Source: Bog-756 sp963837805 (lineage in GTDB: Bacteria; Actinomycetota; Acidimicrobiia; Acidimicrobiales; RAAP-2). From it: a DNA stretch of 64,000 bases. The position numbers were made by a program, and so were the translations under genes. Shown here piece after piece: positions 17,152 through 26,326 of this stretch. Below the pieces are notes generated by a model. That model was not told the origin of the DNA and ran no database searches. It saw nothing but the letters and a program-made list of their open reading frames with translations. Numbering within the stretch: position 1 is the first letter of the stretch; every line of letters begins with the position of its first letter. Where the stretch lies: assembly GCA_963837805.1 (NCBI GenBank), contig CAWIOU010000014.1:496001-560000 (forward strand), in the 5' to 3' direction.

Positions 17152-17333
17152 GACACCTCCTCCACCGATTCATCGAGAACCTCGACATCCTCAACGGTGA
17201 GGTCACCTCCCACCGAAAAATGATGGAAGGCCCGGGTCCGGCGGGTCGTGACCACGCTGAACCGCGTGAGGTTGCCGCACGCGGAGCAGCGGTAGCGGGC
17301 GGCCCCGCCCAGGGATGGCACTTCGGTCGTCAC
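17085..17333 (-). CDS. Small zinc-ribbon protein, function unknown
   Basis: 82 residues from a GTG at 17333, chosen because the upstream frame is low-complexity. Two CxxC knuckles (RCSACGNLTRF and SCRWCGNG) flank a beta-rich middle (FHHFSVGGDLTVEDVEVLDE), giving a likely rubredoxin-like zinc ribbon. I recall similar short proteins in actinobacteria but no established function. It directly precedes the thioredoxin-like gene, with the two reading frames overlapping, so the pair is probably co-transcribed. Divergent from the nuclease gene. Confidence 0.68.
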   Translation of the reverse strand: MTTEVPSLGGAARYRCSACGNLTRFSVVTTRRTRAFHHFSVGGDLTVEDVEVLDESVEEVSCRWCGNGNGVEVIEDGASAPG

Positions 17334-17409
17334 CGACCACACGGTAGTCGCCTCAGCCGGCGGGCCACATCCGCCGCTACGAACATGTGTTCGTCTAGGC
17401 TGACGTCCC

Positions 17410-18817
17410 ATGGAGATCGGTCGGCAGCGATCATTCGATGACCTCGATACTCCACTCCACCAGGTGACCTTCGTAGTCGTTGACGTCGAGACCACCGGAG
17501 GATCCCCGACGACTTCGTCACTCACCGAGGTCGCCGCCGCCCGCTACCGGGGTGGCGAGATGCTCGGCACCTATCAGACGCTCGTCCGGCCCGATGAACG
17601 GATCCCGCCCCTCATCACGGCGCTGACCGGCATCAATGACGCCATGGTGTCCGGAGCACCGCGTGTCGGCGAGATGCTTCCGTCATTCCTCGAGTTCGTC
17701 GGTGGAGCCGTGCTCGTCGGCCACAACCTCCGGTTCGACCTCTCCTTCATCGACCACGCCTTGGTGTCCACCGGAAGGGACCGACTCGGCAATGCCGCGG
17801 TCGACACGTTGGCGCTCTCCCGGCGTTTGGTCCGCGACATGGCACCGAACTGCAAGCTGGGCACCCTGGCCTCGATCCTCAGGCTCCCCCATCAGCCCTC
17901 ACACCGCGCCCTGACCGATGTCCTGGCCACCGGTGACCTACTGCACGCGTTGCTCGAACGAGCCGGATCGTTCGGGATACTCGGACTCGAGGAATTGCTC
18001 GACCTCCCCCGGCTGGTCGGGCACCCTCAAGCCGCCAAACTCCGCCTCACCACCCGGCTCCCCCATCGACCCGGTGTCTACTGGTTCGTCGATGCGGCCG
18101 GCACTGTTCTCCATGTGGGGAAGGCAACCGACATCCAAGCCCGGGTCCGCTCGTACTTCACCGGCGACCGAAGTCCCCAGGTGGGCCGGCTGCTTCGCCA
18201 ATTCGGCGGCATCAACCATCGGGTCCTTCCCGGACCACTATCCGCTGCCGTGGTCGAAGCCCGGCTGATCAAGGCATGGTCACCTCCATTCAACCGACAG
18301 GGGAAGAGGGAGAGGAAGAACCCTGGGGCGACGTCTCGGGCTCAGGACCGGAAGACGCCCCGTGCCGTCCGCCCACGTGGTCGTCGACCGATCTGGACCG
18401 ACGAACAACTGGCCGATGACCCCGTCGGGCTCCTGTTGCCCATGGTCGACGAGCTCACCCACCTCGCCGATCAACGACGTTACGAGGAGGCGGCCTCGAT
18501 CCGGGACGAAGCCGAGCGGTTGCGCCATCTGGCCACCCGCCATCGGCGCGTGGAGTCGCTTCGCTGCCGCCGGGCGCGTGGTCTTGGCCGTCGAAGGCGA
18601 GGGTACCGTCGTCCTGGTCGACGGGCTGCTCGAGGACGGAACTGCTCCGCTGGATCCAGACGGCCACCTGGATGAGCGAATCATCATCGCCCAGTGGCTC
18701 GCAGCCAACCCCGAACGGGTCCGTGTCCTCGAGGTCGGATCTCGGGATGGAATAGCCATGCCCGCGGCCCGAATTCCGAGACTCCTGGAGCTCAGCCGGA
18801 CCGATTCAGCTGCGTGA
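17410..18817 (+). CDS. DEDDh exonuclease fused to GIY-YIG (UvrC-like) domain, frameshifted
   Basis: Domain 1 is a DnaQ-type 3'-5' exonuclease: D25 and E27 in VVDVETTG, D110 in HNLRFD, H165 and D170 in HRALTD. Domain 2 is a GIY-YIG nuclease from about 222 (PGVYWFVD, then LHVGKA). A UVR-like helix pair is at ~350-372 (HLADQRRYEEAASIRDEAER). The frame then breaks: after VESLR the first frame ends at 18675 in arginine-rich noise, while the sensible continuation (AAGRVVLAVEGEGTVVLVDG) is in the next frame to 18817. Removing one base near T18565 restores a protein of about 468 residues. Such fusions are common in actinobacteria and are presumed repair nucleases. Confidence 0.82.
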
Positions 18818-18819
18818 CC

Positions 18820-19914
18820 TCAGGGGTCACCTTCCTCGGCGGATGCGAGCTGCGATACCCGGATCAGCGCTTCGAGCACCGAGTCGGCGCGTCCGTCATC
18901 GATCACCTCGCAGGCCAGAGACACCCCGGAGCCCAGATCGGCGGCGCGACCGATGACCATGAGGGCCGCCGCCGCATTGAGCACGGCGATATCCCGGTGG
19001 GGCGACGGCTCACCGCCGATGACCTGCCGTATGGCGTCGGCGTTGAAGGCGGCGTCGCCTCCCCGAAGGTCCTCGATGGTGGCCGGGGCCAGACCCAGTT
19101 CGGCCGGATCCACACGATACATCGAGGTTTCGTAGCGGCCGTCCTCCGACACCACCAATTCGTGCACGGTTGACGGTCCGGTGGTGCTCAGTTCGTCAAG
19201 GCCGTCATCGCCGTAGACGATCATGGCCCGACGCGTGCCGTTGGCAGCCAGCACGCCGAGCATTTTGTCGGCCATCGCCGGATTGCTCACCCCGATCACC
19301 TGGTACCCGGCACGACCGGGGTTGGCCAGCGGGCCGAGGTAGTTGAACACGGTCGGTATACCCAACTCCTTGCGAACCGGCGCCGCGAACCGCATCGCCG
19401 GGTGGAAGCGGGGTGCGAAGCAGAAGCCCATGCCCACCTCGTCGATGCACCGGACGACGCCCTCCGGCCCGAGATCAGCGACCACACCGAGCGACTCGAG
19501 GACGTCGGCCGCCCCGACCGCAGACGATGAAGCACGACCCCCGTGCTTGCACACCTTGGCCCCGGTCGCCGCCACCACCAGGGCGGCGATGGTCGACACG
19601 TTGATGCTCCTTAGCCGGTCTCCTCCCGTTCCGCAGGTGTCGACGGCCTCGATGCCCGCCGGCAGATCGAGCGGAACGGCATGGGCGACCATGGCCCGGA
19701 CGAAGCCGGTCATCTCGGCCACCGATTCCCCCTTGGCCCGCAGCGCCACGGCCAGCGCGGCGATCTGCGACGGGGCGGCGGCACCCGAGAGCACCTGGCC
19801 GAGCACCACCTCGGACTGTTCGGCGGTCATCGACCTGCCGGCCAGGAGTTCGGTCAGGACTCCGGGCCATCCGCCGAGCGACGGGAAGAGTTCGGACACG
19901 TGGGCGTCGGCCAC
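18820..19914 (-). CDS. trpD: Anthranilate phosphoribosyltransferase
   Basis: 364 residues from a GTG at 19914, two bases after the acyl-CoA dehydrogenase stop. Hallmarks include the PRPP-binding loop DTCGTGGDRLRSINVST, then KHGGRASSSAVGAADVLESL, FAPRFHPAMRFAAPVRKELG and FNYLGPLANP. The enzyme makes N-(5-phosphoribosyl)-anthranilate in tryptophan biosynthesis. No other trp gene lies in the window, so it is an isolated locus. Downstream it converges on the nuclease with 2 bases between stops. The GTG start is supported by the N-terminal alpha-helical sequence (GWPGVLTELLAGRSMT) that follows. Confidence 0.93.
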   Translation of the reverse strand: MADAHVSELFPSLGGWPGVLTELLAGRSMTAEQSEVVLGQVLSGAAAPSQIAALAVALRAKGESVAEMTGFVRAMVAHAVPLDLPAGIEAVDTCGTGGDRLRSINVSTIAALVVAATGAKVCKHGGRASSSAVGAADVLESLGVVADLGPEGVVRCIDEVGMGFCFAPRFHPAMRFAAPVRKELGIPTVFNYLGPLANPGRAGYQVIGVSNPAMADKMLGVLAANGTRRAMIVYGDDGLDELSTTGPSTVHELVVSEDGRYETSMYRVDPAELGLAPATIEDLRGGDAAFNADAIRQVIGGEPSPHRDIAVLNAAAALMVIGRAADLGSGVSLACEVIDDGRADSVLEALIRVSQLASAEEGDP

Positions 19915-19916
19915 GG

Positions 19917-21096
19917 TCAGTCCCACCACAGATCGTGACCGAGGACACCCCGAGCGATGAGACCGAGCTGGACCTGGGTGGTTCCTTCCACAATGGTGAG
20001 CTGGCGCGCATCCCGATACCACTGCTCGGTGGGGTGGTCCTCCATGTACCCGGCAGCACCGAGCAACTGCACGGCGAGACCAGAGGTCCGCACGGCCAGT
20101 TCGGTGGCGAAGTACTTGGCCATCGACAGGAAGGGCACGAACTCCTTGGTGAACTTCCCCTGGTCGGCGAGCCAGGCTGCACGATAGGTGAGCAGGCGGG
20201 CCGCCTCGATATCGACGGCGGTCTTGGCGATCTCCCACTGGATCCCCTGGAAGTCGGCGATGGTCCCTCCGAAGGCTTCGCGCTGCTTGACGTACTCAGT
20301 GGCGTACATCAGCGCCCCCTCGGCCAGGCCGATCCCCCGGGCGGCCACGATCGGGCGCATGGCATTGAGTCCCAGCATGGCCAACCGGAACCCGCCCACC
20401 TCGCCGATCACGTTTTCGGCCGGTACCCGAACCCCGTCGAGAACCAGTTCGCCGGTGTCGACGCCGCGCACCCCCATCTTGTGATCGGTCCGTCCGAGCG
20501 AGACACCGGCCCAGTTCCGCTCCACGATGAAGGCGGTGATCGAGTCGTGGGCCCTGGAGGCCGGGTCTCCCGTCTTGGCGAAGACGGTGTACCAGTCGGC
20601 CTCGCGGACACCCGACATCCAGCATTTCGTACCGGAGAGGATCCAATCCCCGTCGTGGCCCGAGCCGGTGTCGGGCACTGCCCTGGTTCTCATGCCGGCG
20701 ACATCGCTGCCCGCCTGCACCTCGGAGAGGCCGAACCCGGCCCTGACCTCCCCGGTGGCGATGCCGGGAAGATACCGCTGTTTCTGGTCCTCGTTGCCGG
20801 CGATGAGGACCGGCCCCACGGGAAGCCGGGTCAACAACAGCATCAAGGCGGCCGTATTCGAGTACTTGGCCACCTCTTCGATGGCCACGGTCAGACCCAG
20901 GATGCCGGCGCCCGACCCTCCCAGCTCGGTCGGAAGGCAGAGTCCGAGCAGGTCGGCGTCCCTGAAGGCCTCGAAGATATCCGCCGGGTAGTCACCGGTC
21001 GTGTCGATCTCGCGAGCGCGGGCTGATCTTGTCCTGGGCCAGGCGCCGCACGCTCTGCTGGAGGGCAAGAAGTTCGGGTGACAGGTCGAAGTCCAC
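19917..21096 (-). CDS. Acyl-CoA dehydrogenase, frameshifted near its N-terminus
   Basis: About 393 residues once repaired. Most of the protein is in one frame: GFGLSEVQAGSDVAGMRTRA, then DWILSGTKCWMSG for the FAD site, FGGTIADFQGIQWEIAKTAV, and the C-terminal YRDARQLTIVEGTTQVQLGL with the usual active-site Glu. The true N-terminus (DFDLSPELLALQQSVRRLAQ, from GTG at 21096) is in a different frame. The junction is near 21010-21020, where ISPR should run into AREIDTTGD. One extra base or two missing bases explains it. The family oxidises acyl-CoA thioesters. Directly precedes trpD. Confidence 0.85.
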
Positions 21097-21171
21097 GGTC
21101 GATGAGGCTACCCGAGGACCCGCAGGCTGCCAGCCGGATCGGCCCGATCGTCCGGCGTAGGCTCTCGACCC

Positions 21172-22116
21172 ATGACTCCCCCGGGACTCCGACCTCCACC
21201 GCCGACCGGTGCATCCGCGCTTCCGGCGGGAACCTACGTCAACCGGGTGGTGGTCGTCACCGGCGGGGGGACCGGCCTGGGCAAGGCCATCGCCAGCGAG
21301 TTCGCCCGCCTTGGCGCCTCGGTGGCCATCCTCAGCCGCAGCAAGGAGCACCGAGCCGCAGGAGTGGAAGCCGTCCGGGCGGCAGGGGGTCGGGGAATGT
21401 CGTCCCCATGCGACATCCGGGAGCCGGAGTCGGTGGCCGCCGCACTCGATGCCGTCGAGTCCGAGTTCGGCCCCATCGACGCCCTCGTCAACAACGCGGC
21501 GGGCAATTTCCCGGTGCCGGCCGAGGACATGAGTCCGAACGCATGGCGCACCGTGGTCGACATCGTGCTCAATGGCACCTTCTACTGCTGCCGGGACCTG
21601 GCCCGTCGTCTGATTCCGGCCGATCGCGACGGGGCCATCGTCAACGTGGGCGCCTCCTACGCCTGGACGGGCGGGCCCGGATTCGCCCACTCGGCGGCGG
21701 CGAAGGCGGGGGTGAAGAACCTCACCGAGACCCTGGCCGTGGAGTGGGCCCCCTATGGCATCAGGGTGAACGGCCTCGTCCCCGGGCTGATGCCCCACGA
21801 GGACGAGACGGCGGCCATCGCCGCGGTGCCGGGCAAGTACGAGGGACAGGACTCCCGGGTCCCGGCCGGGCGGGTCGGCTTCCCGCGGGAGCTGGCCTGG
21901 GCCGCCACCTATCTCTGCTCCCCGTACGCCACATACATCAGCGGCCATTCACTGGTGGTGGACGGGGCCAATTGGCAACGACGCCACACCGTGCAACCGC
22001 CATTCACGCCCATCCGGGAACAGCTCGACCGACCCCCCTTCGATCCCGAGAGTTCGCGACCCCGCCGTGCCGCACCCTCGGACCCGATCGATCCGCAGAC
22101 GGAAGCCGATGGGTGA
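21172..22116 (+). CDS. SDR-family oxidoreductase, 2,4-dienoyl-CoA reductase-like
   Basis: 314 residues. The Rossmann motif is VVVTGGGTGLGKAIASEFA; NNAAGNF and SPNAWRTVVDIVLNGTFYCC are typical of the 2,4-dienoyl-CoA reductase branch. The usual YxxxK is replaced by HSAAAKAG: the Lys is retained and the Tyr is absent, as in mitochondrial and peroxisomal dienoyl-CoA reductases (PSASAKAG). An extra C-terminal tail of about 45 residues is Pro/Arg-rich. Divergent from the acyl-CoA dehydrogenase, which suits a shared role in unsaturated fatty acid or sterol side-chain degradation (inference). Confidence 0.85.
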   Translation: MTPPGLRPPPPTGASALPAGTYVNRVVVVTGGGTGLGKAIASEFARLGASVAILSRSKEHRAAGVEAVRAAGGRGMSSPCDIREPESVAAALDAVESEFGPIDALVNNAAGNFPVPAEDMSPNAWRTVVDIVLNGTFYCCRDLARRLIPADRDGAIVNVGASYAWTGGPGFAHSAAAKAGVKNLTETLAVEWAPYGIRVNGLVPGLMPHEDETAAIAAVPGKYEGQDSRVPAGRVGFPRELAWAATYLCSPYATYISGHSLVVDGANWQRRHTVQPPFTPIREQLDRPPFDPESSRPRRAAPSDPIDPQTEADG

Positions 22117-22261
22117 GTGACGTGGGCGACGCCACATGCTGGCATCACCACTACGAGTGAGCGATCGTGCCGACCACTGAGCGCGTGGGCTATACATGAA
22201 CCGCCGCTCAGTCTCCTCTGCCCTGGGGAACCGCCCTCGACCCGGGACGCGTGCTCCCGCG

Positions 22262-23482
22262 TCAGGCGGCCCCGAAGACCACTGGTGCCGAACGGACACC
22301 GGCGATGACCGGGGAGGCAGTGCGCACCACCGGACCGGCCAGCTCGACGGAGCCGAATCGGGACAGGAGCTCCTCGAGGAGGATCCGGCCCTCCAACCGG
22401 GCCAGGACGGCGCCCACGCAGAAATGGGGACCGAAGCCGAAGGCCACGTGCGGATTGGGGTCCCGGGCCGGATCGAACACATCGGCGGTGGGGCCGAACA
22501 CCGATTCGTCCCGGTTGGCCGAGGCATACAACATCAGCACCGGCTCATCGGGGCCGAGCTCACATCCGCCCAGCTCGGTGGGCCGCGTCGTCGTCCGCAT
22601 GAACGACACCACCGGTGTGGTCCATCGCAGCATCTCCTCGACAGCGAGGGACAAGGCCCTCGGCGCCGACGCCGACACCCGTGACCGGAGCGATGGCCAG
22701 GCCCCCGGGTCAGCGGCCAACGCCACCAACCCTCCGGACATCATGTTCCTGGTGGTCTCGTTGCCGGCCACGAGGAGCTGCACCAGGAACATACCCAGCT
22801 CGGCATCGGTCAGACGGTCGCCGTCGATCTCGGCGGCACCGAGTTCGGAGATGATCCCCTCGCCGGGATGGGCCCGACGCTCAGCCGCCGAGGCCAGGAG
22901 ATAGGTCACCATCTCGGCACTGAGGGCCTGGCGTTCCTCCTCGGGCCAGTCAGTGGCCCCAGGGATGACCGCCTCGGACCACTTGAAGAACTGGGGCCAT
23001 TCCTCCTCGGGCATTCCCATGAGGTCGCTGATCACCTGCAACGGGAGCGGCACGGCCACTTCCGGGACGAAGTCGATCGGCTGCCCGGGTTCGATGCGAT
23101 CGATCAGGGTCCTCGTACGAGCCCGCACGCCGTCCTCGAGGCTCCGGATGAAGGAGGGCCGGAATCCGGGTTGGACCAGGGTGCGGTACCGGGTGTGGTC
23201 GGGAGGATCGGTATGCATCATGGTCGGTGGGGTCGGATACTCGGCTCCGATCTCGAACACCATGATCCCCTTGGCCGAACAGAACGCCGCCGGATCGCGG
23301 GAGACGGCCACGACGTCGGCATGACGGCTGACCACCCAGAAGCCGAGCGACTGGTTCCGGGTCACCGGAGCCTCAGCCCGGAGCCGGGCGTAGAGAGGGT
23401 ACGGATCGCCGGCGTAGAAATCGGGATCGAGCAACGGGGCGGTCAGATCCTCGCTGTCCGCCACCGTCTCGGTGCTCGTCAT
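22262..23482 (-). CDS. Cytochrome P450
   Basis: 406 residues, a normal bacterial soluble P450. The I-helix has AGNETTRN (239-246) with the acidic-Thr pair; the K-helix ExxR is EEMLR (282-286). The haem loop is FGFGPHFCVGAVLAR with Cys355 as ligand, and the C-helix region is HTRYRTLVQPGFRP. The sequence style resembles CYP families that hydroxylate sterols or other lipids in actinobacteria (CYP125/CYP142-like), but the substrate cannot be read from sequence. The cupin gene lies upstream on the same strand with a 13-base gap, so co-transcription is likely. Confidence 0.92.
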   Translation of the reverse strand: MTSTETVADSEDLTAPLLDPDFYAGDPYPLYARLRAEAPVTRNQSLGFWVVSRHADVVAVSRDPAAFCSAKGIMVFEIGAEYPTPPTMMHTDPPDHTRYRTLVQPGFRPSFIRSLEDGVRARTRTLIDRIEPGQPIDFVPEVAVPLPLQVISDLMGMPEEEWPQFFKWSEAVIPGATDWPEEERQALSAEMVTYLLASAAERRAHPGEGIISELGAAEIDGDRLTDAELGMFLVQLLVAGNETTRNMMSGGLVALAADPGAWPSLRSRVSASAPRALSLAVEEMLRWTTPVVSFMRTTTRPTELGGCELGPDEPVLMLYASANRDESVFGPTADVFDPARDPNPHVAFGFGPHFCVGAVLARLEGRILLEELLSRFGSVELAGPVVRTASPVIAGVRSAPVVFGAA

Positions 23483-23495
23483 GACGTCGCCCGAC

Positions 23496-23966
23496 TCAGG
23501 TGACGATGACGCCGGTCGGCGTGGGGAGTCCCTGGGCCTCAGCGAGAGCCTGATAACCGGCCAGGGCGGTCGAGCCGTCGGTCACACTCTCGACCGAGCC
23601 GTCAGGGGCCAGATCGAGCAGCGCTCCCTCGATGACGAACAACACATCAGTGACCTCGTCGTTGTCACTCGGCACGTCGAGGGTGTGGACCGAGCCGGCC
23701 GGCTCCCTGATGTACGAACCGGCGGTGCTGTAGAAGTCGTACTCGAGATAGTGCCAGCGGCCCGAGATGGTGAAGCCGTCCACGGGACCGGTGTGCCGGT
23801 GGATCTGGAGCCTGGCTCCGGGCTCGAACCGGTTCCGAACCACCCAGATTCCGGCGGCGGCGTCCACCCGCAACACCTTGAGCCAGATCCCAGCGCTGGC
23901 GTCCACCCAGGGCAGGTCGTCCTCTCCGGCATGGCGGACGACACCAGCGGTTTCAACCGTGGTCAT
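23496..23966 (-). CDS. Cupin protein, 2,4'-dihydroxyacetophenone dioxygenase-like
   Basis: 156 residues from an ATG at 23966 with GGAGG about 9 bases upstream. The cupin core has metal-ligand candidates in LQIHRHTGPVDGFTISGRWH and EPAGSVHTLDVPSDNDEV. The order LKVLRVDAAAGIWVVRNRFE, then YLEYDFYSTAGSYIREPAGS, is what I recall for the 2,4'-dihydroxyacetophenone dioxygenase/ChrR-type cupin family, which cleaves a C-C bond using Fe. Its pairing with a P450 suggests oxidative breakdown of an aromatic or sterol-like compound. Substrate unknown. Confidence 0.82.
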   Translation of the reverse strand: MTTVETAGVVRHAGEDDLPWVDASAGIWLKVLRVDAAAGIWVVRNRFEPGARLQIHRHTGPVDGFTISGRWHYLEYDFYSTAGSYIREPAGSVHTLDVPSDNDEVTDVLFVIEGALLDLAPDGSVESVTDGSTALAGYQALAEAQGLPTPTGVIVT

Positions 23967-24227
23967 TCGGGTTCCCTCCCTCTGTACTTCACCGGCCTCA
24001 GATCGGCACCCCGGGGCACGGGACGCCACCCGGCCCAGTCTGCCGGAGCCCGGTCACCGATGCCATTCGAATCCGCGAACATGCCACCCACTCGGCGAAG
24101 CCGGTCGTGGTGTCCCCTCGGGCGGTTCAGGGCGATGACTCTTCGCTGCCGGCTATCGGTAGCATCCCGGGCGTGATCCGAGCGAGGCGAGCGACGACTC
24201 CAGCCGGACGGTCCGAGAGCGCCGACC

Positions 24228-25205
24228 GTGACCCGCCGATCCACTGATCGGCGTCTGCTGCGTCGGTCCATCTTCGTGGTCGCGGCGCTCTTCGTGGCCG
24301 TGGTGGCCGCCCTCGGCGCGCTGTCCTTCGGCCCCACGATCCGGCGCCTGGCCGCCGACGTCGCCCACCTGGGCACGGGGTCGTCGGATGGCACCCCCCT
24401 CGACCCATCGGCCTTTTCGGCCGGCGCCTGCGAGGAGTTCCCACCGACCGACGGCCGCAACGGGAAGACCGTCTTCCTCGACGCAGGCCACGGCGGCATC
24501 GACCCCGGCGGTGTCGGGACGACCGAGTCGGGAACGGCGATCCACGAGTCCGACGTCAATCTGGCCATCGAGCTCGACACGATGGGCAGCCTCCGCGCCC
24601 ACGGCTACCGTGTCGTCGTCTCCCGGACCCGCGACTCGACAGTGGTCCGCCTGGGAGCCGACGACACCTCCGGCGGACTACTCACGCTTGTCGGATCCCA
24701 TGACGACGTCGTGGCCAGAGATGCCTGCGCCAATCTGGCCAAAGCCGATGCCCTGGTCGGCATCTACATGGATGCCGGGGGGAGCGCCCAGGATGCCGGG
24801 AGCGTCACCCTCTACGACGGGGACCGCCTGTTCTCCCAGGAAAACCAGACCCTCGCCGATCTGCTCCAGAAGAACGTGCTGGCGGCGATGAATGCACAAG
24901 GCTGGCAGATTCCGAACGACGGCGCCCTGCCCGACAGCGGTTTCGGTTCTGCGGTCGGTGATCCGTCGGCCGGCGGCCTGGCCGGCCAGGCCGCCGACTA
25001 CAACCACCTGCTCCTCATCGGTCCGGCCATGTCCGGGTACTTCACCACACCGAGCGAGATGCCGGGAGCGGTGATCGAACCCCTGTACCTCACCGACCCC
25101 TTCGAGGGATCGATTGCCGCCGACTCGGCCGACCAGCATGTCATCGCCGGAGGGATCGCCGAGGCCGTCGAGCAGTTCCTGACACCGGCGGCGCCTTCGG
25201 AGTAG
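24228..25205 (+). CDS. N-acetylmuramoyl-L-alanine amidase (Amidase_3), third zinc ligand apparently missing
   Basis: 325 residues, GTG start. An N-terminal membrane anchor (SIFVVAALFVAVVAALGALS) places the domain outside the cell. The Amidase_3 domain begins at ~80: H88 in LDAGHGGIDPGG and E107 in HESDVNLAIELDT are the first two zinc ligands, and E284 in VIEPLYLTDP matches the catalytic Glu. The usual SIHxNA segment reads GIYMDA, so the third ligand His is replaced by Y180. It may be an inactive or regulatory paralogue, or use another ligand. A canonical amidase exists at 30785-32369 for comparison. Confidence 0.82.
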   Translation: MTRRSTDRRLLRRSIFVVAALFVAVVAALGALSFGPTIRRLAADVAHLGTGSSDGTPLDPSAFSAGACEEFPPTDGRNGKTVFLDAGHGGIDPGGVGTTESGTAIHESDVNLAIELDTMGSLRAHGYRVVVSRTRDSTVVRLGADDTSGGLLTLVGSHDDVVARDACANLAKADALVGIYMDAGGSAQDAGSVTLYDGDRLFSQENQTLADLLQKNVLAAMNAQGWQIPNDGALPDSGFGSAVGDPSAGGLAGQAADYNHLLLIGPAMSGYFTTPSEMPGAVIEPLYLTDPFEGSIAADSADQHVIAGGIAEAVEQFLTPAAPSE

Positions 25206-25253
25206 CCATCCCGCGTCGGGTCCGACGCCGAGCCCGACCACGGTCTCATCGGG

Positions 25254-25508
25254 CTACTTGGGGCGGAAATGGACGAACACCCGACCGAAGTTGTGGGAGT
25301 CCTTCTCGACCCGGTCGTAGAGCGCCTTGATCTCCTTCTGGTCCAGAAACCGGAGCACATGCTTCTTCAACTGGCCGCTCCCCTTTCCGGGGATGATCTC
25401 CACGAGTCGGACCCGTTTTTCGACCGCCTCGTCGATGACGGCGCGAAGGGCACGGTCGATATCGCCCCCCTTGTTGTAGATGTCGTGAAGATCGAGTTTG
25501 AGCTTCAT
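25254..25508 (-). CDS. Smr-domain protein
   Basis: 84 residues, essentially a lone Smr (MutS2 C-terminal) domain: KLDLHDIYNKGGDIDRAL with the LDLH motif, then VEIIPGKGSGQLKKHVLRFL with the GxGxG-like HGKG variant (PGKGSGQLK), and FGRVFVHFRP. Smr domains have nicking endonuclease or RNA-cleaving activity in several families. ATG at 25508; convergent with the amidase gene with about 48 bases between them. Confidence 0.88.
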   Translation of the reverse strand: MKLKLDLHDIYNKGGDIDRALRAVIDEAVEKRVRLVEIIPGKGSGQLKKHVLRFLDQKEIKALYDRVEKDSHNFGRVFVHFRPK

Positions 25509-25592
25509 GCCTGGAGGTCTAGTCCGATCCGGCCACCCTTGCCGAACGGACTCGTCGGGAAGCCGAACCGATGGCGCGGCTACCGTTCCATC

Positions 25593-26249
25593 ATGGACCG
25601 AGCGGAAGGCGGGACCGGACGGGTCGTCGTTCTCAACGGAGGGTCGTGCGCGGGCAAGACGACCCTGGCCCGCGCCCTCCAGTCGGCGCTCCCCGATCCG
25701 TGGTTGCTGCTCGGAATCGATCTTCTCATCTGGACACTCCCACCGGAGATGGTCGACCGCCCCGATGGCCTCTCCTTCCGAAACGGCGTGATCACCCGCG
25801 GCGATGCCTTCCTGTCGCTCTATGCCGGCTTCAGGATGGCCATCGCCGCACTCGCCGAGGGCGGAGTCAGCGTGCTCCTCGACGACGTGATGCTCGACGG
25901 ATCAGCCGATCAGCAGCGATGGGATGAAGCGCTCAGCGGTCTCGACGTGTGCTGGATCGGGGTGAGATGTCCGCCGGATGTGGCCGCGGCCCGGGAGGCC
26001 GAGCGGATGAGCCGGCCACCGGGTATCGCCCGGCAGCAGGCGACCACGGTGCACCAGGATGTGCGATACGACGTCGAGGTCGCCTCGGACACCATGGACC
26101 TCGCTCAGGAGATCGACGTCATCGCTGAGCACCTCCGGGAGAGGTGGTCCCTCCGGATCTCGCCGAACTTCAATCGGATCTCCCCGCTTCCGGTCACGCC
26201 GGCCTGGACGCCGGGACGCAGTCTGCGTCCGCCGTCGTGGGAGCGCTGA
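25593..26249 (+). CDS. Chloramphenicol phosphotransferase-like P-loop kinase
   Basis: 218 residues from an ATG at 25593 (MDRAEGG); the in-frame stretch upstream is antisense to the Smr gene. Walker A is NGGSCAGKTTLARALQ, then WLLLGIDLLIWTLP and ALAEGGVSVLLDDVMLDG with the acidic Walker-B-like segment, and WIGVRCPPDVAAAREAER with the usual Cys and Glu. This is the order seen in chloramphenicol 3-O-phosphotransferase-like (CPT) proteins. Most family members are of unknown substrate, so drug resistance should not be assumed. Confidence 0.84.
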   Translation: MDRAEGGTGRVVVLNGGSCAGKTTLARALQSALPDPWLLLGIDLLIWTLPPEMVDRPDGLSFRNGVITRGDAFLSLYAGFRMAIAALAEGGVSVLLDDVMLDGSADQQRWDEALSGLDVCWIGVRCPPDVAAAREAERMSRPPGIARQQATTVHQDVRYDVEVASDTMDLAQEIDVIAEHLRERWSLRISPNFNRISPLPVTPAWTPGRSLRPPSWER

Positions 26250-26326
26250 CCGCACTCCGTTGCCGCGGGGCGGGGCGCGGAACTAGCGTTCGGATCATGG
26301 CCTCCATCCCGGGGACGTCGAGGTAG

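Noticed and set aside
15907..17223. Plus-strand open frame of 438 codons
   Set aside because: Antisense to mmyA and the thioredoxin-like gene, whose motifs are clear.
19935..21026. Plus-strand open frame of 363 codons
   Set aside because: Mirror of the acyl-CoA dehydrogenase; low-complexity Gly/His-rich translation.
21172..22116. Missing catalytic Tyr in the SDR taken as loss of function
   Set aside because: Dienoyl-CoA reductases of this branch naturally lack the Tyr (SAxAKAG pattern), so this is expected rather than degenerate.
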